A stretch of DNA of 64,000 nt, taken from assembly GCF_028368995.1 (NCBI RefSeq), contig NZ_JAQNDL010000003.1, positions 1,798,001 through 1,862,000 on the forward strand, given 5' to 3'. Each line of letters opens with the position of its first letter. Position 1 is the first letter of the stretch. A program made the position numbers and the translations under genes. Source of the DNA: Nannocystis bainbridge. Lineage in GTDB: Bacteria; Myxococcota_A; Polyangia; Nannocystales; Nannocystaceae. Shown piece by piece: positions 1 through 8,996 of this stretch. The notes under the pieces were generated by a model. That model was not told the origin of the DNA. It saw only the letters and a program-made list of their open reading frames with translations, and ran no database searches.

Positions 1-67
1 CAGCGGGGCAGCGGGCGGTCTGCGTGAGCGCTTGTCCTCCCCGGTCACATCGTCTAGCGTCGCCCCG

Positions 68-985
68 ATGTCCGATGTCGAGTCGCGGATCCACCAGCTC
101 GTCCGGCGCGTCCGCAGCATCGTCGACGCCGGCGTCCCGGAGCCGATCGCCGCGCCCGGCGACGACGCGCTCGGCGAGCTCGAGCGCGAGGTCAACCAGC
201 TGATCCGCGCCTCCGACGCCCGCCTGCAGGAGCGGCTCCTGTTCGCCGTCGGCCCGGTCGTCGTGTTCCGCTGGCAGAACCGCGACGGCTGGCCGATCGA
301 GTACGTCTCGCCCAACGTCGCCTCGCTGACCGGCTACCCGCTCGAGGACTTCGCCAGCGGCCGCCGGCCCTACGCCTCGCTGATCCACGCCGACGACCTC
401 GCCCAGGTGTTCGAGGAGGTGACCAGCAACAGCAACGGCGGCGCCTCGTGGTTCGTCCACCAGCCCTACCGCCTGCGCCACGCCGACGGCCGCTCGCTGT
501 GGATCGCCGATTACACCGTCATCCTGCGCGACGACGCCGGCACCATCACCCACTACTTCGGCTACATCATGGACATCACCGACCAGGTCGATCAGATGTC
601 GCGCCTGCGCGCCCAGGAGCAGGTGATCGAGCGCCTCGGCAGCCCCGTCCTGCAGGTCGGCCGCGGCGTGCTGGCGGTCCCCGTGCTCGGCGGCCTGCAC
701 GGCGACCGGGCCGCCCGCATGACCGACGACCTGCTGTCGGCGATCTCGCGCCTGGGCGCCCACACCGCCATCCTCGACCTCACCGGCCTGCTCGAGATCG
801 ACACCGCCACCATCGAATCGCTGCTGCGGACCAGCCGCGCCGTCGGCCTGCTCGGCTGTCGCTGCGTCCTGTCCGGCATCTCGCCGCTGGTGGCGACGCT
901 GATCGTCCGGCTCGGCCTCGAGGCCCAGTCGCTGACCACCGCCGCCACCCTGCAAGACGCCCTCGAGCTCGCCCTCCGCGCCTGA
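68..985 (+). CDS. PAS-STAS domain signalling protein (RsbR-like)
   Basis: Cytoplasmic sensor without predicted membrane segments. After a ~65-residue helical N-terminus comes a PAS fold (about residues 65-185; VFRWQNRDGWPIEYVSPN, then SLTGYPLEDF and a PAC-like FGYIMDITDQ). A linker leads to a C-terminal STAS domain (about 200-300) with the typical strand ILDLTGLLEID. Residue D/S at the loop normally phosphorylated in anti-sigma antagonists is represented by EIDTAT. STAS proteins with N-terminal sensor domains form stressosome-like or kinase-controlled partner-switch complexes; which partner acts here is unknown. The ATG at 68 is preferred; a TTG at 32 is the only in-frame alternative. Two further PAS-STAS genes lie at 41464 and 47053. 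Confidence 0.85.
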   Translation: MSDVESRIHQLVRRVRSIVDAGVPEPIAAPGDDALGELEREVNQLIRASDARLQERLLFAVGPVVVFRWQNRDGWPIEYVSPNVASLTGYPLEDFASGRRPYASLIHADDLAQVFEEVTSNSNGGASWFVHQPYRLRHADGRSLWIADYTVILRDDAGTITHYFGYIMDITDQVDQMSRLRAQEQVIERLGSPVLQVGRGVLAVPVLGGLHGDRAARMTDDLLSAISRLGAHTAILDLTGLLEIDTATIESLLRTSRAVGLLGCRCVLSGISPLVATLIVRLGLEAQSLTTAATLQDALELALRA

Positions 986-1078
986 GATCGTCCGGGGCGC
1001 GCGCGACCGTCGTGACTCGAGCGCCCCGCTGCGCGCGCCTGCTCCCGCGCGGGCACGTCGCCGGCGCTGCCTGCCGGG

Positions 1079-1098
1079 ACATGTCCGAAGGGGCATGT
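1079..1098. repeat. CATGTC-type hairpin between convergent genes
   Basis: ACATGTCCGAAGGGGCATGT folds with an ACATG-CC stem (one G-U pair) and a GAAG-type loop. It lies between the 3' ends of the plus gene ending at 985 and the minus gene ending at 1137, so a bidirectional terminator is possible; there is no T-run. Member of the dispersed hairpin family described in findings. Confidence 0.5.
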
Positions 1099-1136
1099 AT
1101 TGACATCCGCGCTTCAGGACACGCGCGCGCGAGCTC

Positions 1137-1550
1137 TCAGCACGAGTTCATGCATTTGTAGTTCTCGTACTCCCAGGGCCCGCAGCCGCCGCAGGACGGA
1201 GGGCTCGGGGCGGCGTAGCACCAGCGGTGATAGTGGGTGTACGTCTTGCCGTCATCGCCCCGCTCGATCTCGCACGAGCCGCAGCTCCCCTCGTCCGTCT
1301 TGAATTCCCAGAAGCCCTGACAGACCCCCTCGGAGACCTGCGGCGCGTCCGCGAGGGCCGGCGGTTCCTCGGGGAGGTGTTCGCTCGCCGCGGGCTCGGC
1401 CGGCAGCGACTCGCAGAGGGGGAGCAGGGCGGCGAGCTCGTCGGAAGTCACGGGGGCGAGCGCGGAGTCCCGCCAGGACGGCGCCTCCGCCGGATCGCAC
1501 GCGGCCACGAGGAGCGAGGCGACACACAATGTACAGCTTCGAAGGTTCAT
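1137..1550 (-). CDS. Small Cys-rich lipoprotein, paralogue of upstream neighbour
   Basis: A 137-residue secreted protein. The signal peptide MNLRSCTLCVASLLVAAC carries a lipobox (LVAAC) so it is probably lipid-anchored. An acidic Ala/Glu/Pro-rich spacer is followed by a C-terminal Cys-rich domain of about 60 residues (GFWEF, CGSC, HYHRWCYAAPSPPSCGGC, ending CMNSC) matching that of the neighbour at 1558-1989 (GYWDY, CGTC, YKRWCYKAPSPVSCGC, CVNEC). The conserved RWCY-APSP-SCG core and eight cysteines suggest a disulphide-stabilised fold. The ATG at 1550 is chosen for the lipobox; it sits 7 bp after the neighbour's stop, with GGGGG upstream. I do not recognise the family. Confidence 0.7.
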   Translation of the reverse strand: MNLRSCTLCVASLLVAACDPAEAPSWRDSALAPVTSDELAALLPLCESLPAEPAASEHLPEEPPALADAPQVSEGVCQGFWEFKTDEGSCGSCEIERGDDGKTYTHYHRWCYAAPSPPSCGGCGPWEYENYKCMNSC

Positions 1551-1557
1551 GACACCA

Positions 1558-1989
1558 TCACCCCCGGCATTCATTCACGCACCACCAATTCATCACGGTG
1601 GCGGGCTCGCAGCCGCAGCTGACCGGACTCGGGGCCTTGTAGCACCAGCGCTTGTAGTTCACCCGTTTGAAGCCCCACTTCTGGATCACGTCGTGCCAGC
1701 AGGTCCCGCACGCCTCGTCGACGCTGGGGTAGTCCCAGTAGCCGTCGATGCATTCGCCCTTGGCCGGGTGTGGCGAGTCCGCGAGGTCGTCCGGGCCGAT
1801 CGGCGGCGCTGCGGCCTCCTCCTCGGCGAGCTCGCACAGGTCGCGGAGCTCGTCCTCGGAGACGACGTCGAGGACGGCCGCGGCGTCCTCGGCGAGCGCC
1901 GCGTCAGGGTCGTCGCAGGCCGCGAGGGCGAGCGCGCAGAGCCACCCCGCGGCGGTGAGCATTCGTGGTTTCGTGGTCGTCGCTGTCAT
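1558..1989 (-). CDS. Small Cys-rich lipoprotein, first gene of tandem pair
   Basis: A 143-residue secreted protein. The signal peptide ends ALAAC (lipobox) near residue 24. A strongly acidic spacer (AEDAAAVLDVVSEDELRDL) precedes a Cys-rich C-terminal domain (GYWDYPSVDEACGTC, RWCYKAPSP, CGCEPA, CVNEC). The ATG at 1989 is preceded by GGGAG at a good distance; the open frame extends upstream but encodes only basic low-complexity sequence. It is transcribed just ahead of its paralogue at 1137-1550, so the pair looks like a duplicated operon for outer-surface lipoproteins. Function unknown. Confidence 0.7.
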   Translation of the reverse strand: MTATTTKPRMLTAAGWLCALALAACDDPDAALAEDAAAVLDVVSEDELRDLCELAEEEAAAPPIGPDDLADSPHPAKGECIDGYWDYPSVDEACGTCWHDVIQKWGFKRVNYKRWCYKAPSPVSCGCEPATVMNWWCVNECRG

Positions 1990-2411
1990 CGTCGGTGCTC
2001 CCTTGAATGGAGTCGTCACGCCGGCCACCCGCGTGGTGCCCGGCCTTCTCGAGAGATGACAGTCGACCCACGGCGATGTCGCACCGCGTCGACGACAATT
2101 TCTCCACGCGACCGACGGGGGCGCCCGCCCGCGGCGCCAAGCCCCCTGCGAACGGTCGCTCGACGGCCGCGTCCGCTGGCGAATTCCGCAGCACCCCTTC
2201 GCCTGTCTTCCCGGCCAGGTGGTGCGGCCGCTCGAACAGCGGCGCGCCGCGGGCCGCGAGGGTCGAGCGCGACTGGGCGTCGGCTCGCGTCCTCGGCTCA
2301 AAACCCGGCCGACATCAGGTAAACCACCGCTCTCCGCCGGCAGCGCCGCGCTCCACGCCGGCCGCCGCTCGAGCGAGGCCGGCGCGCGCGGTCGGGTACA
2401 GTTCGCGCCGC
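1990..2411. other. Intergenic, divergent promoter region
   Basis: About 420 bp between the start of the minus-strand lipoprotein pair and the plus-strand mgtC-like gene. I see no gene, hairpin or recognisable operator; promoters for both directions should lie here. Confidence 0.5.
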
Positions 2412-2846
2412 ATGGACTCCATCCTCGTCGGACACGAGCTCGACTTCCTGGCCCGCATCGGCGTCTGCTTGGTCTGCGGCACGACCATCGGCGTCGAGCG
2501 CGAGCTACGCAACAAACCCGCCGGCATCAGCACCAACTGCTTCGTGATCGCCGGCGCGTGTCTTTTCACGTTCATCTCGCAGCAGGCCGATCCGGAGAGC
2601 CCGGCTCGCATCGCCGCGCAGGTCGTGTCGGGAGTCGGCTTCCTCGGCGCCGGCATGATCCTGAAGGCCGCCGGCGACAAGATCACCAACCTGACCACCG
2701 CCGCGTCCGTGTGGTTCGGCGCCGCGGTCGGCATGTCCATCGGCATGGGCTGGTACGTCATCGCCGCGATCGGTACCGTCTACGCGGTCCTGGTACCGCG
2801 TATCCCGCACGTCAAGAAGTGGCGGAAGCAGACGCCGGACGGTTGA
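2412..2846 (+). CDS. MgtC/SapB family membrane protein
   Basis: A 144-residue inner-membrane protein with the MgtC N-terminal signature: RIGVCLVCGTTIGVERE with the conserved acidic and arginine residues, KPAGISTN, then hydrophobic segments GVGFLGAGMIL and LTTAASVWFGAAVG. Four hydrophobic stretches are visible, as in the short SapB-type members; the C-terminal regulatory domain of Salmonella MgtC is absent. Family members affect Mg homeostasis, envelope energetics or survival under stress, by modulating the F-type ATPase in the best studied cases. The ATG at 2412 begins the homologous part directly (MDSILVGHELDFLARIG). It converges with the metal-efflux operon, which may be coincidence. Confidence 0.9.
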   Translation: MDSILVGHELDFLARIGVCLVCGTTIGVERELRNKPAGISTNCFVIAGACLFTFISQQADPESPARIAAQVVSGVGFLGAGMILKAAGDKITNLTTAASVWFGAAVGMSIGMGWYVIAAIGTVYAVLVPRIPHVKKWRKQTPDG

Positions 2847-2979
2847 TCGAGGGCGCCGTCGGCGATCGTGACAGCGCGGAGGTCGGCGACGACGAGGCGC
2901 CGCTGCACGCCCAAGTCGCCATGCGCGACGCCTCTTGCTCGACGAGGGCCGTCGAACCGGTCTGCGCGGCCTTCGGCGA

Positions 2980-4308
2980 TCACTCGAGATCGCCGACCTC
3001 GACCACCCGGCGCACCTCGAGCTCGGCCAACCTCGCCGCCACGGCCAGCTGAAGATCGCGGAGCCGCATGTCGCGCACGCTGAGGCTCGCGTCGACCAGC
3101 TCGAACGCGCTCAGGCGGCCATTTTGATAGCCCGCCTGCGCCTGCAGCCGCAGCGCGTCCGCGGCCCCGCGGCCCATCTCCACGTGGCGCAGCGACGCCT
3201 CGAGGCGCCCCAGCGCCACCGTGTGCGTCGCCTGCAGCCGCTGCTCCGCCGCCAGCACCAGCGTGCGCGCCACGCTGTCGGCCGCCCGCACCTCCGCCCG
3301 CGCCCGGTCGACGAAGCCTTGCCCGCGCGACAGCACCGGCAGCGGGATCGTCACGCCTGCGCCCACGTCCACCTGCCCCGGCCCCTGCCCGAAGCCTGCT
3401 GCCACGCGGAGGCCGATGCCCGGGAAGATCTCGCGCTTCGCCACCCGCACCTGCGCCCGCGCCCCGTCGATCCGGGCCTGCGCCGCTGCCAGGTCGGGCC
3501 GCTCCTCGAGCATGCGCTGGCGCAGCGCCTCGATCCCGCCCATCTCCGGCCGCGCGAACAGGTCGACCCGCGGCGCCCCGCGCAGCCGCGGCGCCAGCGG
3601 GCCGACCGCGACCTCGAGCTCCCCGCGCGCCGCCGACACCTCCGCCTCCGCGCTGCGCACCGCCGCCTCGCCCGCCATCACCTCGAGCGCGATGCGGGTC
3701 GCGTCGTACCGCGGCGTCACCCCGCCCGCGACCCGCGTGGTGACGATGCGCTCGCTCTCTCGCAGGTCGTCGAGCGCGTCGCTGTGGATCTCCACCGCCT
3801 GGCGCGCGCTCGCCAGCCCGATCATCGCCCGCTCGACCTCCAGCTCGAGCCCGCGGACCAGCCGTTGCCCCTCGGCCGCCACCGCCCGCGCCTCGTGCTG
3901 CGCCGCCTCCCCGCGGGCCTTCGGCGCCCCGGTCACCGGCAACCACTGCCCCACCCCGACCACCATCGCGCCCGCGCGGTCGTACGAAGTCGAGCGGATG
4001 CCGAGGAAGTAATCGGCGTTGATGACCGGGTTCTCCCACAGCCGCGCCGCCACCTGGGTGGCCGCCGCCGCCTCGACCCGCGCCGCCGCGTAGTCGCGCA
4101 GCGGATGGCCCTCGCGCATCGCCGCCACCGCCTGCGCCAGGGTGAACCCGGGCTCGACCTCGACCGCGTCCGCGCGCCCTCCGGGCCGCCGCGTCGCCGC
4201 TCCTGGCCGCGCCGAAGGATCGGCGACCACCGCGTCCTCGCGCGCCGCGGGCTGCACCGCCACCGCCAGCGGCGTCGCCAACCATCCTGCCAGCAGCCAC
4301 GCGATCAC
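2980..4308 (-). CDS. czcC: Outer-membrane efflux factor of heavy-metal RND pump (CzcC/TolC-like)
   Basis: A 442-residue TolC-family outer-membrane channel, third gene of the efflux operon. It has a signal peptide (MIAWLLAGWLATPLAVAV), a predicted periplasmic segment, and two long Ala/Arg/Glu-rich helical repeats of the OEP type (EVERAMIGLASARQAVEIHSD in the first half, AQARIDGARAQVRVAKRE in the second), with NPVINADYFLG near the first barrel strand. Length fits the CzcC subgroup. The start ATG overlaps the RND gene stop (ATGA at 4305-4308), showing translational coupling. It should dock onto the RND pump and carry metal ions across the outer membrane. The symbol is by family only; the metal is not determinable. 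Confidence 0.88.
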   Translation of the reverse strand: MIAWLLAGWLATPLAVAVQPAAREDAVVADPSARPGAATRRPGGRADAVEVEPGFTLAQAVAAMREGHPLRDYAAARVEAAAATQVAARLWENPVINADYFLGIRSTSYDRAGAMVVGVGQWLPVTGAPKARGEAAQHEARAVAAEGQRLVRGLELEVERAMIGLASARQAVEIHSDALDDLRESERIVTTRVAGGVTPRYDATRIALEVMAGEAAVRSAEAEVSAARGELEVAVGPLAPRLRGAPRVDLFARPEMGGIEALRQRMLEERPDLAAAQARIDGARAQVRVAKREIFPGIGLRVAAGFGQGPGQVDVGAGVTIPLPVLSRGQGFVDRARAEVRAADSVARTLVLAAEQRLQATHTVALGRLEASLRHVEMGRGAADALRLQAQAGYQNGRLSAFELVDASLSVRDMRLRDLQLAVAARLAELEVRRVVEVGDLE

Positions 4309-7300
4309 GGCTCACCTCCGCTGCGGCGCGGCGGCCCCGAGTACAGCAACGGCAACAGCGCCAGCATCACCGGCGTGACCACCAGCAGGCCCGACACGAT
4401 CGCGATTGCGAACGGCCGCTGCGTCTCGCTGCCCATCGCGTGGCTGAGCGCCGCCGGCACCAATCCCAGCAGCGCCAGCGCCGTCGTCAGCAGCACCGGT
4501 CGCAGCGCCGTCGTGGGCCCGACGATCGCCGCCGAGCGCGGCTCCTCGCTCGCCGCGCGATCGATCGCCCCGCTCAGCACCACCCCTGAAAGCACCACCT
4601 GCCCGAGCAGCGCGATGCAGCCGACCGCGCTGCTCACCGAGAACAGCTCGCCCGCCAGCCGCAGCCCCGCCACCGCGCCGAAGCACGCCAGCGGCAGGAA
4701 CGCCGCGATCACCAGCGTCGGCCGCAGGCGCCCGAAGTTGAAGAACAGGATCGCCAGGATCGCCGCCAGCGCCACCGGCAGCGACAGCGCCAGCCGCCGC
4801 ATCGCCCGGTCCTGGTTCTTGAACTCGCCGCTCCACACCAGCTGCATGCCCTCGCCGAGCGCCACCGCGTCCGTGGCCGTCTGCGCCTCCTGGACCGTGC
4901 CGCCGAGGTCGCGCCCGCGGACGTTGAACTTGACCGCCACGAAGCGCGTGAAGTCCTCGCGCCAGATCGCCGCGCGCCCCGGCGCCAGCGAGATCGTCGC
5001 CACCTCGCCGAGCGTCACCCCCAGCTCCGGCGCCGACACCACCAGCCGCCGCAGCGCCGCCGGATCGGCGCGCACCGACTCGGGCAGCCGCAGCGCCGCC
5101 CCGTAGCGGCGCTCGCCGTCCCACACCTCCGTCGCCACCGCGCTGCCGAGCGCCACCCGGATCGTCGTCTGCACGTCCTCGACCGCCAGCCCGCGGCGGG
5201 CCAGCGCCTCGCGGTCGAGCTCGATGCGCAGCTGCGGCACGCTGCCCGCCTGGTACAGCGCCAGGTCGGCCACCCCGGGCACCGCCGCCAGCCGCTCGCG
5301 CAGCGCCTCGGCCACCGCCGTCATCTCCGCCAGGTCTTGCCCGCGGACCTTGACCACCACCTGGCCGATGATCCCCGAGATCGTCTCGAACACCCGGTCG
5401 GTGATCGGCTGCGAGAAGTTGAGCTCGACCCCTGGCAGGTCGGCCAGGCGGTCCCGCAGCTCGCCCTCGAGGCTGCGCCGCGACGAGCCCTCGCGCCACT
5501 CGCCCTCGGGCGCCAGGTTGACGAAGAACTCGGCGTTGTTGGGCCCCTCGGCCTGGGTCGCGTCCTCGGGCCTGCCGATGTGCGTCAGCACGTCGGTGAC
5601 CTCCGGCAGCTCGAGCATCGAAGCTCGCATCTGCGTCACGTGGCGGCGCGTCTCGTCGAGCGCGATCGTCGACGGGAACACCGCCGTCACGTAGAACCCG
5701 CCCTCGTTGAGCTCCGGCAGGAACTCGCTGCCGATCCCGCGCGCATAGACCCCGAGCCCGACGGTCAGCGCCAGCAGCCCCCCCGCCGCCAGCCGGCGCA
5801 GCCGCAGCAGCCGGCGCAGCCCCGCCGCGTAGACCTTGCCGAGCGCCACGATCCAGCGCGGCGGCGCCCCGTCGACGCGCCCGCGCAGCAGCGCACGCTC
5901 GAGCGCCGGCACCACCAGCGCCGCCGACAGCAGCGCCCCCAGCAGCGCGAACCCGTAGGTGTAGGCCATCGGCGCGAAGATCCGGCCCTCGACGCGCTCG
6001 AGCGTGAAGATCGGGATCAGCGCCGCGATGATGATCAGCAGCGCCAGCGCCACCGCGCGGGCCACCCCGCCGGCCGCGTCCTCGATCACCGCCGCGCGGT
6101 CGCGGTGCGGCTGGTGGTGGATCGCGTGCAGCGTCGCCTCGAGCACCACGATCGCCCCGTCGACCAGGATCCCGAAGTCGATCGCCCCGAGCGAGATCAG
6201 GTTGGCCGGCAGCCCCATCCAGCGCAGGCCGATGAACGCGGTCAGCATCGACAGCGGCACCACCACGCCGATGATGATCACCCCGCGCCATGTCCGAAGG
6301 AACAGGTACACCACCGCCAGGACCAGCAGCGCCCCCTCGGCCAGGTTCTTGCCGACGGTCCCGAGCGTCGCCTCGACCAGCACCGTGCGGTCGTAGAACG
6401 TATCGATCTGGACCCCCGCCGGCAGCACCTCCTGGTTCAGCTCCTCGACCCGCGCGTGCAGGGCCTCGAGCACCACGCTCGGGTTCTCGCCGCGGCGCAG
6501 CAGCACGATGCCCTCGACCACCTCGTCGGTGTGCCCGCGGCCGACGCTGCCGCGCCGCGGCGTCGAGCCCTCGACCAGCGTCGCCACGTCGCGCACGCGC
6601 ACCGGCACCCCGCCCTGCTCGCGCACCACCGCCAGCCCGAGCTGCGCCGGCGAGTCGACCGCCCCGAGCCCGCGGACCACGAACTCCTGCGCGCCGATGC
6701 CGACGTAGCCGCCGCCCGCGTTGGCGTTGCTGCGCGCCAGCGCGTCGTGGACCTCCGCCACCGACACCCCCGCGGTGGCCAGGCGGGCCGGGTCGATGCG
6801 CACCTGATACTGGCGCTCGAACCCGCCGAACGTGACCACGTCGGCCACGCCTTGCACCGCCCGCAGCCGCCGCTCGACCACGAAATCTTGCAGCGCCCGC
6901 AGCTCTCGCAGGCTGCGATCGCCGCGCAGCGTGTAGCGGTAGATCTGGCCGACCGGCGTCGCCTGCGGCCCCATCTCCGCCTCGGCCCCGTCCGGCAACT
7001 CGGCCCCGCGCAGGCGATCCGCCACCAGCGTGCGCAGCTCGAAGTCCGAAGTGCCCTCGGCGAACGTCAGCGTCACCAGCGACAGCCCGAACACCGACAC
7101 CGAGCGCAGGTCGATCAGCTTCGGCGTGCCCGCGAAGGCCCGCTCGAGCTCGATCGTCACCCGGCGCTCGACCTCTTCGGCCGCCTGCCCGGGGTAGATC
7201 CCCACCACCTCGACCATCGGATCGGTGACGTCCGGGAACGCCTCGATCGGCAGCTCGCGCAGCGCCGTCCACCCGTACGTCGCCAGCATCAAGGCCGCCG

Positions 7301-7352
7301 CCAGCACCAGCGGCCAGCGATGGACCGCGAATCGACTCAGCGCAGCGAACAT
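4305..7352 (-). CDS. czcA: Heavy-metal efflux RND transporter (CzcA/CusA family)
   Basis: A 1,015-residue inner-membrane proton-driven exporter of the HME-RND class. The N-terminus holds TM1, then a porter domain (IEAFPDVTDPMVEV, typical CzcA/CusA signature), TM2-6, a second porter domain and TM7-12. The heavy-metal hallmark in TM4, DFGILVDGAIV, has both proton-relay aspartates. Length matches the family (1,000-1,070). It follows the membrane-fusion gene by 7 bp and overlaps the outer-membrane factor by 4 bp, forming a complete tripartite operon. Substrate could be Co/Zn/Cd or Cu/Ag; the sequence does not separate these by eye. Regulation is not visible: no MerR, ArsR or two-component gene is adjacent. 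Confidence 0.93.
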   Translation of the reverse strand: MFAALSRFAVHRWPLVLAAALMLATYGWTALRELPIEAFPDVTDPMVEVVGIYPGQAAEEVERRVTIELERAFAGTPKLIDLRSVSVFGLSLVTLTFAEGTSDFELRTLVADRLRGAELPDGAEAEMGPQATPVGQIYRYTLRGDRSLRELRALQDFVVERRLRAVQGVADVVTFGGFERQYQVRIDPARLATAGVSVAEVHDALARSNANAGGGYVGIGAQEFVVRGLGAVDSPAQLGLAVVREQGGVPVRVRDVATLVEGSTPRRGSVGRGHTDEVVEGIVLLRRGENPSVVLEALHARVEELNQEVLPAGVQIDTFYDRTVLVEATLGTVGKNLAEGALLVLAVVYLFLRTWRGVIIIGVVVPLSMLTAFIGLRWMGLPANLISLGAIDFGILVDGAIVVLEATLHAIHHQPHRDRAAVIEDAAGGVARAVALALLIIIAALIPIFTLERVEGRIFAPMAYTYGFALLGALLSAALVVPALERALLRGRVDGAPPRWIVALGKVYAAGLRRLLRLRRLAAGGLLALTVGLGVYARGIGSEFLPELNEGGFYVTAVFPSTIALDETRRHVTQMRASMLELPEVTDVLTHIGRPEDATQAEGPNNAEFFVNLAPEGEWREGSSRRSLEGELRDRLADLPGVELNFSQPITDRVFETISGIIGQVVVKVRGQDLAEMTAVAEALRERLAAVPGVADLALYQAGSVPQLRIELDREALARRGLAVEDVQTTIRVALGSAVATEVWDGERRYGAALRLPESVRADPAALRRLVVSAPELGVTLGEVATISLAPGRAAIWREDFTRFVAVKFNVRGRDLGGTVQEAQTATDAVALGEGMQLVWSGEFKNQDRAMRRLALSLPVALAAILAILFFNFGRLRPTLVIAAFLPLACFGAVAGLRLAGELFSVSSAVGCIALLGQVVLSGVVLSGAIDRAASEEPRSAAIVGPTTALRPVLLTTALALLGLVPAALSHAMGSETQRPFAIAIVSGLLVVTPVMLALLPLLYSGPPRRSGGEP

Positions 7353-7359
7353 GACGACC

Positions 7360-8478
7360 TCACAGCAGCCGATCCAGCTCGCCGTCGAGCAGCACCGCGT
7401 TCTCGCTGACCACCGTCTCGCCCGCCGTCAGCCCCTCGACGATCTGCACCTTGTCGCCGAAGCTGGACCCGAGCGCCACCGTGCGCCGCTCGAGCACCCC
7501 CTCGTCGACCGCCACGAACACCACCAGCGCGTCGCGCCGCAGCAGCACCGCGCTGCGCGGCACCACCAGCGCCCCGTCGCCGCGCACCGCCGCCCGCACC
7601 CGCACCGCCATCTGCCCGCGCAGCCGCGGGTCGGTGGCGTTCGGCATGCACACCGCGATCGCCGTGCGCGTCGCCCGGTCCAGCGTCTGCACCACCTGCA
7701 CCAGCTTGCCGGGGAACCGCTCGGCCCCCAGCGCCGGCACCGAGAACGTGCAATCGGCCCCCTCGCGCACCCCCGCCGCCTCGTGCTCGGGGAACGCCGC
7801 GGTGGCGAACAGCCGCACCGCGTCGCCGATGAGGAACGCCGGCTCGTCGTCTTCGGGCGTCACGCGCTCGCCCGGGTCGAGCGTGCGCAGCAGCACCTGC
7901 CCGTCGGCGCTGGCGCGCAGGATGAAGCGGTCCGCGCCCTCGTTGCCGGCCTGGATCGCCCGCAGGCTCTCGCGCACCCCGCGGAGCTCGGCCTCGCCGC
8001 CCGCCAGCCCTGCCTCCGCCTCCACCAATTCTCGCGGCGAAGCGGCCCCGTCGCGGACCAGCTTCTTGAAGCGCGTCACCGCGTCGCGCTGCGCCGCCAG
8101 CGTCGCCGTCAAGCGCCGCGCCTCGCTGCGCAGCCGCGCCACCTCGCCGCTGCGCAGCGTCGCCAGCGGCTCGTTGGCCCGCACCTGCGCCCCCGCGGCC
8201 ACGTGCACCGCCTCGACGTAGGCCGCGAACGGCACCCGCACCGCATAGGCCGCGTCGGGCGCGAACTCCAGCCGCCCCACCCCTTCGATCTCCGCCGCGA
8301 TCTCCCCGCGCTCCGCCGACGCCAGCGACAGCTTCGGCCACAGGTCGGCGCGCACCTGCATGCGCCCGTCGTCCTTCAGCGCGTACGCCGGCGCCTGCGG
8401 CGTCGCGGCGTGCGGCGTCGCGGTCGTGCAACCGATCGCGAGCGCCGCAAGCAACCAGGAGACGTAAACGAACCGCAT
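7360..8478 (-). CDS. czcB: Periplasmic membrane-fusion protein of heavy-metal RND pump (CzcB-like)
   Basis: A 372-residue HlyD/RND-MFP adaptor, first gene of the efflux operon. The signal peptide MRFVYVSWLLAALAIGC ends in a lipobox, so it is likely a lipoprotein of the inner membrane facing the periplasm. Order: a biotinyl-lipoyl half (FAAYVEAVHVAAGAQVRANEP), an alpha-helical hairpin (LRSEARRLTATLAAQRDAV), the second lipoyl half (LRASADGQVLLRTLDPGERV), a beta-barrel domain and a membrane-proximal domain (SAVLLRRDALVVFVAVDEG). The ATG at 8478 is chosen for the lipobox; an in-frame GTG at 8496 has GAGGG directly adjacent and cannot be excluded. It links RND pump and outer-membrane channel. Confidence 0.9.
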   Translation of the reverse strand: MRFVYVSWLLAALAIGCTTATPHAATPQAPAYALKDDGRMQVRADLWPKLSLASAERGEIAAEIEGVGRLEFAPDAAYAVRVPFAAYVEAVHVAAGAQVRANEPLATLRSGEVARLRSEARRLTATLAAQRDAVTRFKKLVRDGAASPRELVEAEAGLAGGEAELRGVRESLRAIQAGNEGADRFILRASADGQVLLRTLDPGERVTPEDDEPAFLIGDAVRLFATAAFPEHEAAGVREGADCTFSVPALGAERFPGKLVQVVQTLDRATRTAIAVCMPNATDPRLRGQMAVRVRAAVRGDGALVVPRSAVLLRRDALVVFVAVDEGVLERRTVALGSSFGDKVQIVEGLTAGETVVSENAVLLDGELDRLL

Positions 8479-8802
8479 GTCGGGAGACCATGACACCCCT
8501 CGATTACGAACGCCGTTACGACGGGGTTAAATCGCCGAAAGACACCCGCACGCCGATCCACTATTGCGTCGCGTCGACCTCGAGATGACCTCCGAGACAG
8601 GTGACCCGCGCGTCGCCGACGTGCGAGTCACCGCCTCTCCGCCGCGATCGCGCCCGCCATGCCCTCGACCTTTGCAGCGCCGCAAGATGACTGACGAGAC
8701 AGACGACGCCCGCGAGCACCTTTCACCTCACGAGCGCAGGACCTCCCCACCTCCGTGGCCCCACCCCACGAAGCACCCCGCCGTGGCTCCGCGAGCCGCT
8801 AT

Positions 8803-8818
8803 CTGTCTCTCGAGACAG
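8803..8818. repeat. Hairpin CTGTCTC-TC-GAGACAG
   Basis: Perfect 7-bp stem with a two-base loop (CTGTCTCTCGAGACAG). A variant of the TGTC...GACA hairpin family, here in the gap upstream of the efflux operon. Confidence 0.45.
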
Positions 8819-8887
8819 ACGACGACCTCACGAATCTCGATACAGAAAGACATCTCCTCGCGGCCCGACCTTGCAAGCCCGAATACA

Positions 8888-8901
8888 TGTCCCGAAAGAC
8901 A
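8888..8901. repeat. Hairpin TGTC-CCGAAA-GACA
   Basis: Short stem TGTC/GACA preceded by CA, the same sequence style as the hairpins at 10175 and 46640. It lies downstream of the minus-strand membrane-protein gene ending at 8997. Confidence 0.4.
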
Positions 8902-8996
8902 GCCCCCCAGCATCACGCCGCCGTGATCGAGCGCGACGGCGCCGAACCAATGCTCGCCTCGTGCCAGCGCCGCGCGACCGCGCTGGCGGCAAACGT

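Larger units (their letters stand above)
8479..8996. other. Intergenic region with repeated GAGACAG/TGTC motifs
   Basis: About 520 bp between two minus-strand genes. No convincing gene. GAGACAG-like elements recur near 8595, 8694, 8812 and 8896, and two of them form hairpins (8803-8818 and 8888-8901). Promoter of the efflux operon should be at the left end. Confidence 0.45.

Noticed and set aside
2935..5106. Long plus-strand frame opposite the efflux operon
   Set aside because: Low-complexity Arg/Pro/His product with no motif; shadow of czcC/czcA.
4312..7272. Very long second minus frame inside the RND transporter gene
   Set aside because: Consists of Arg/Gly/Ala only; it is the GC-shadow of the transporter, which has full family motifs.
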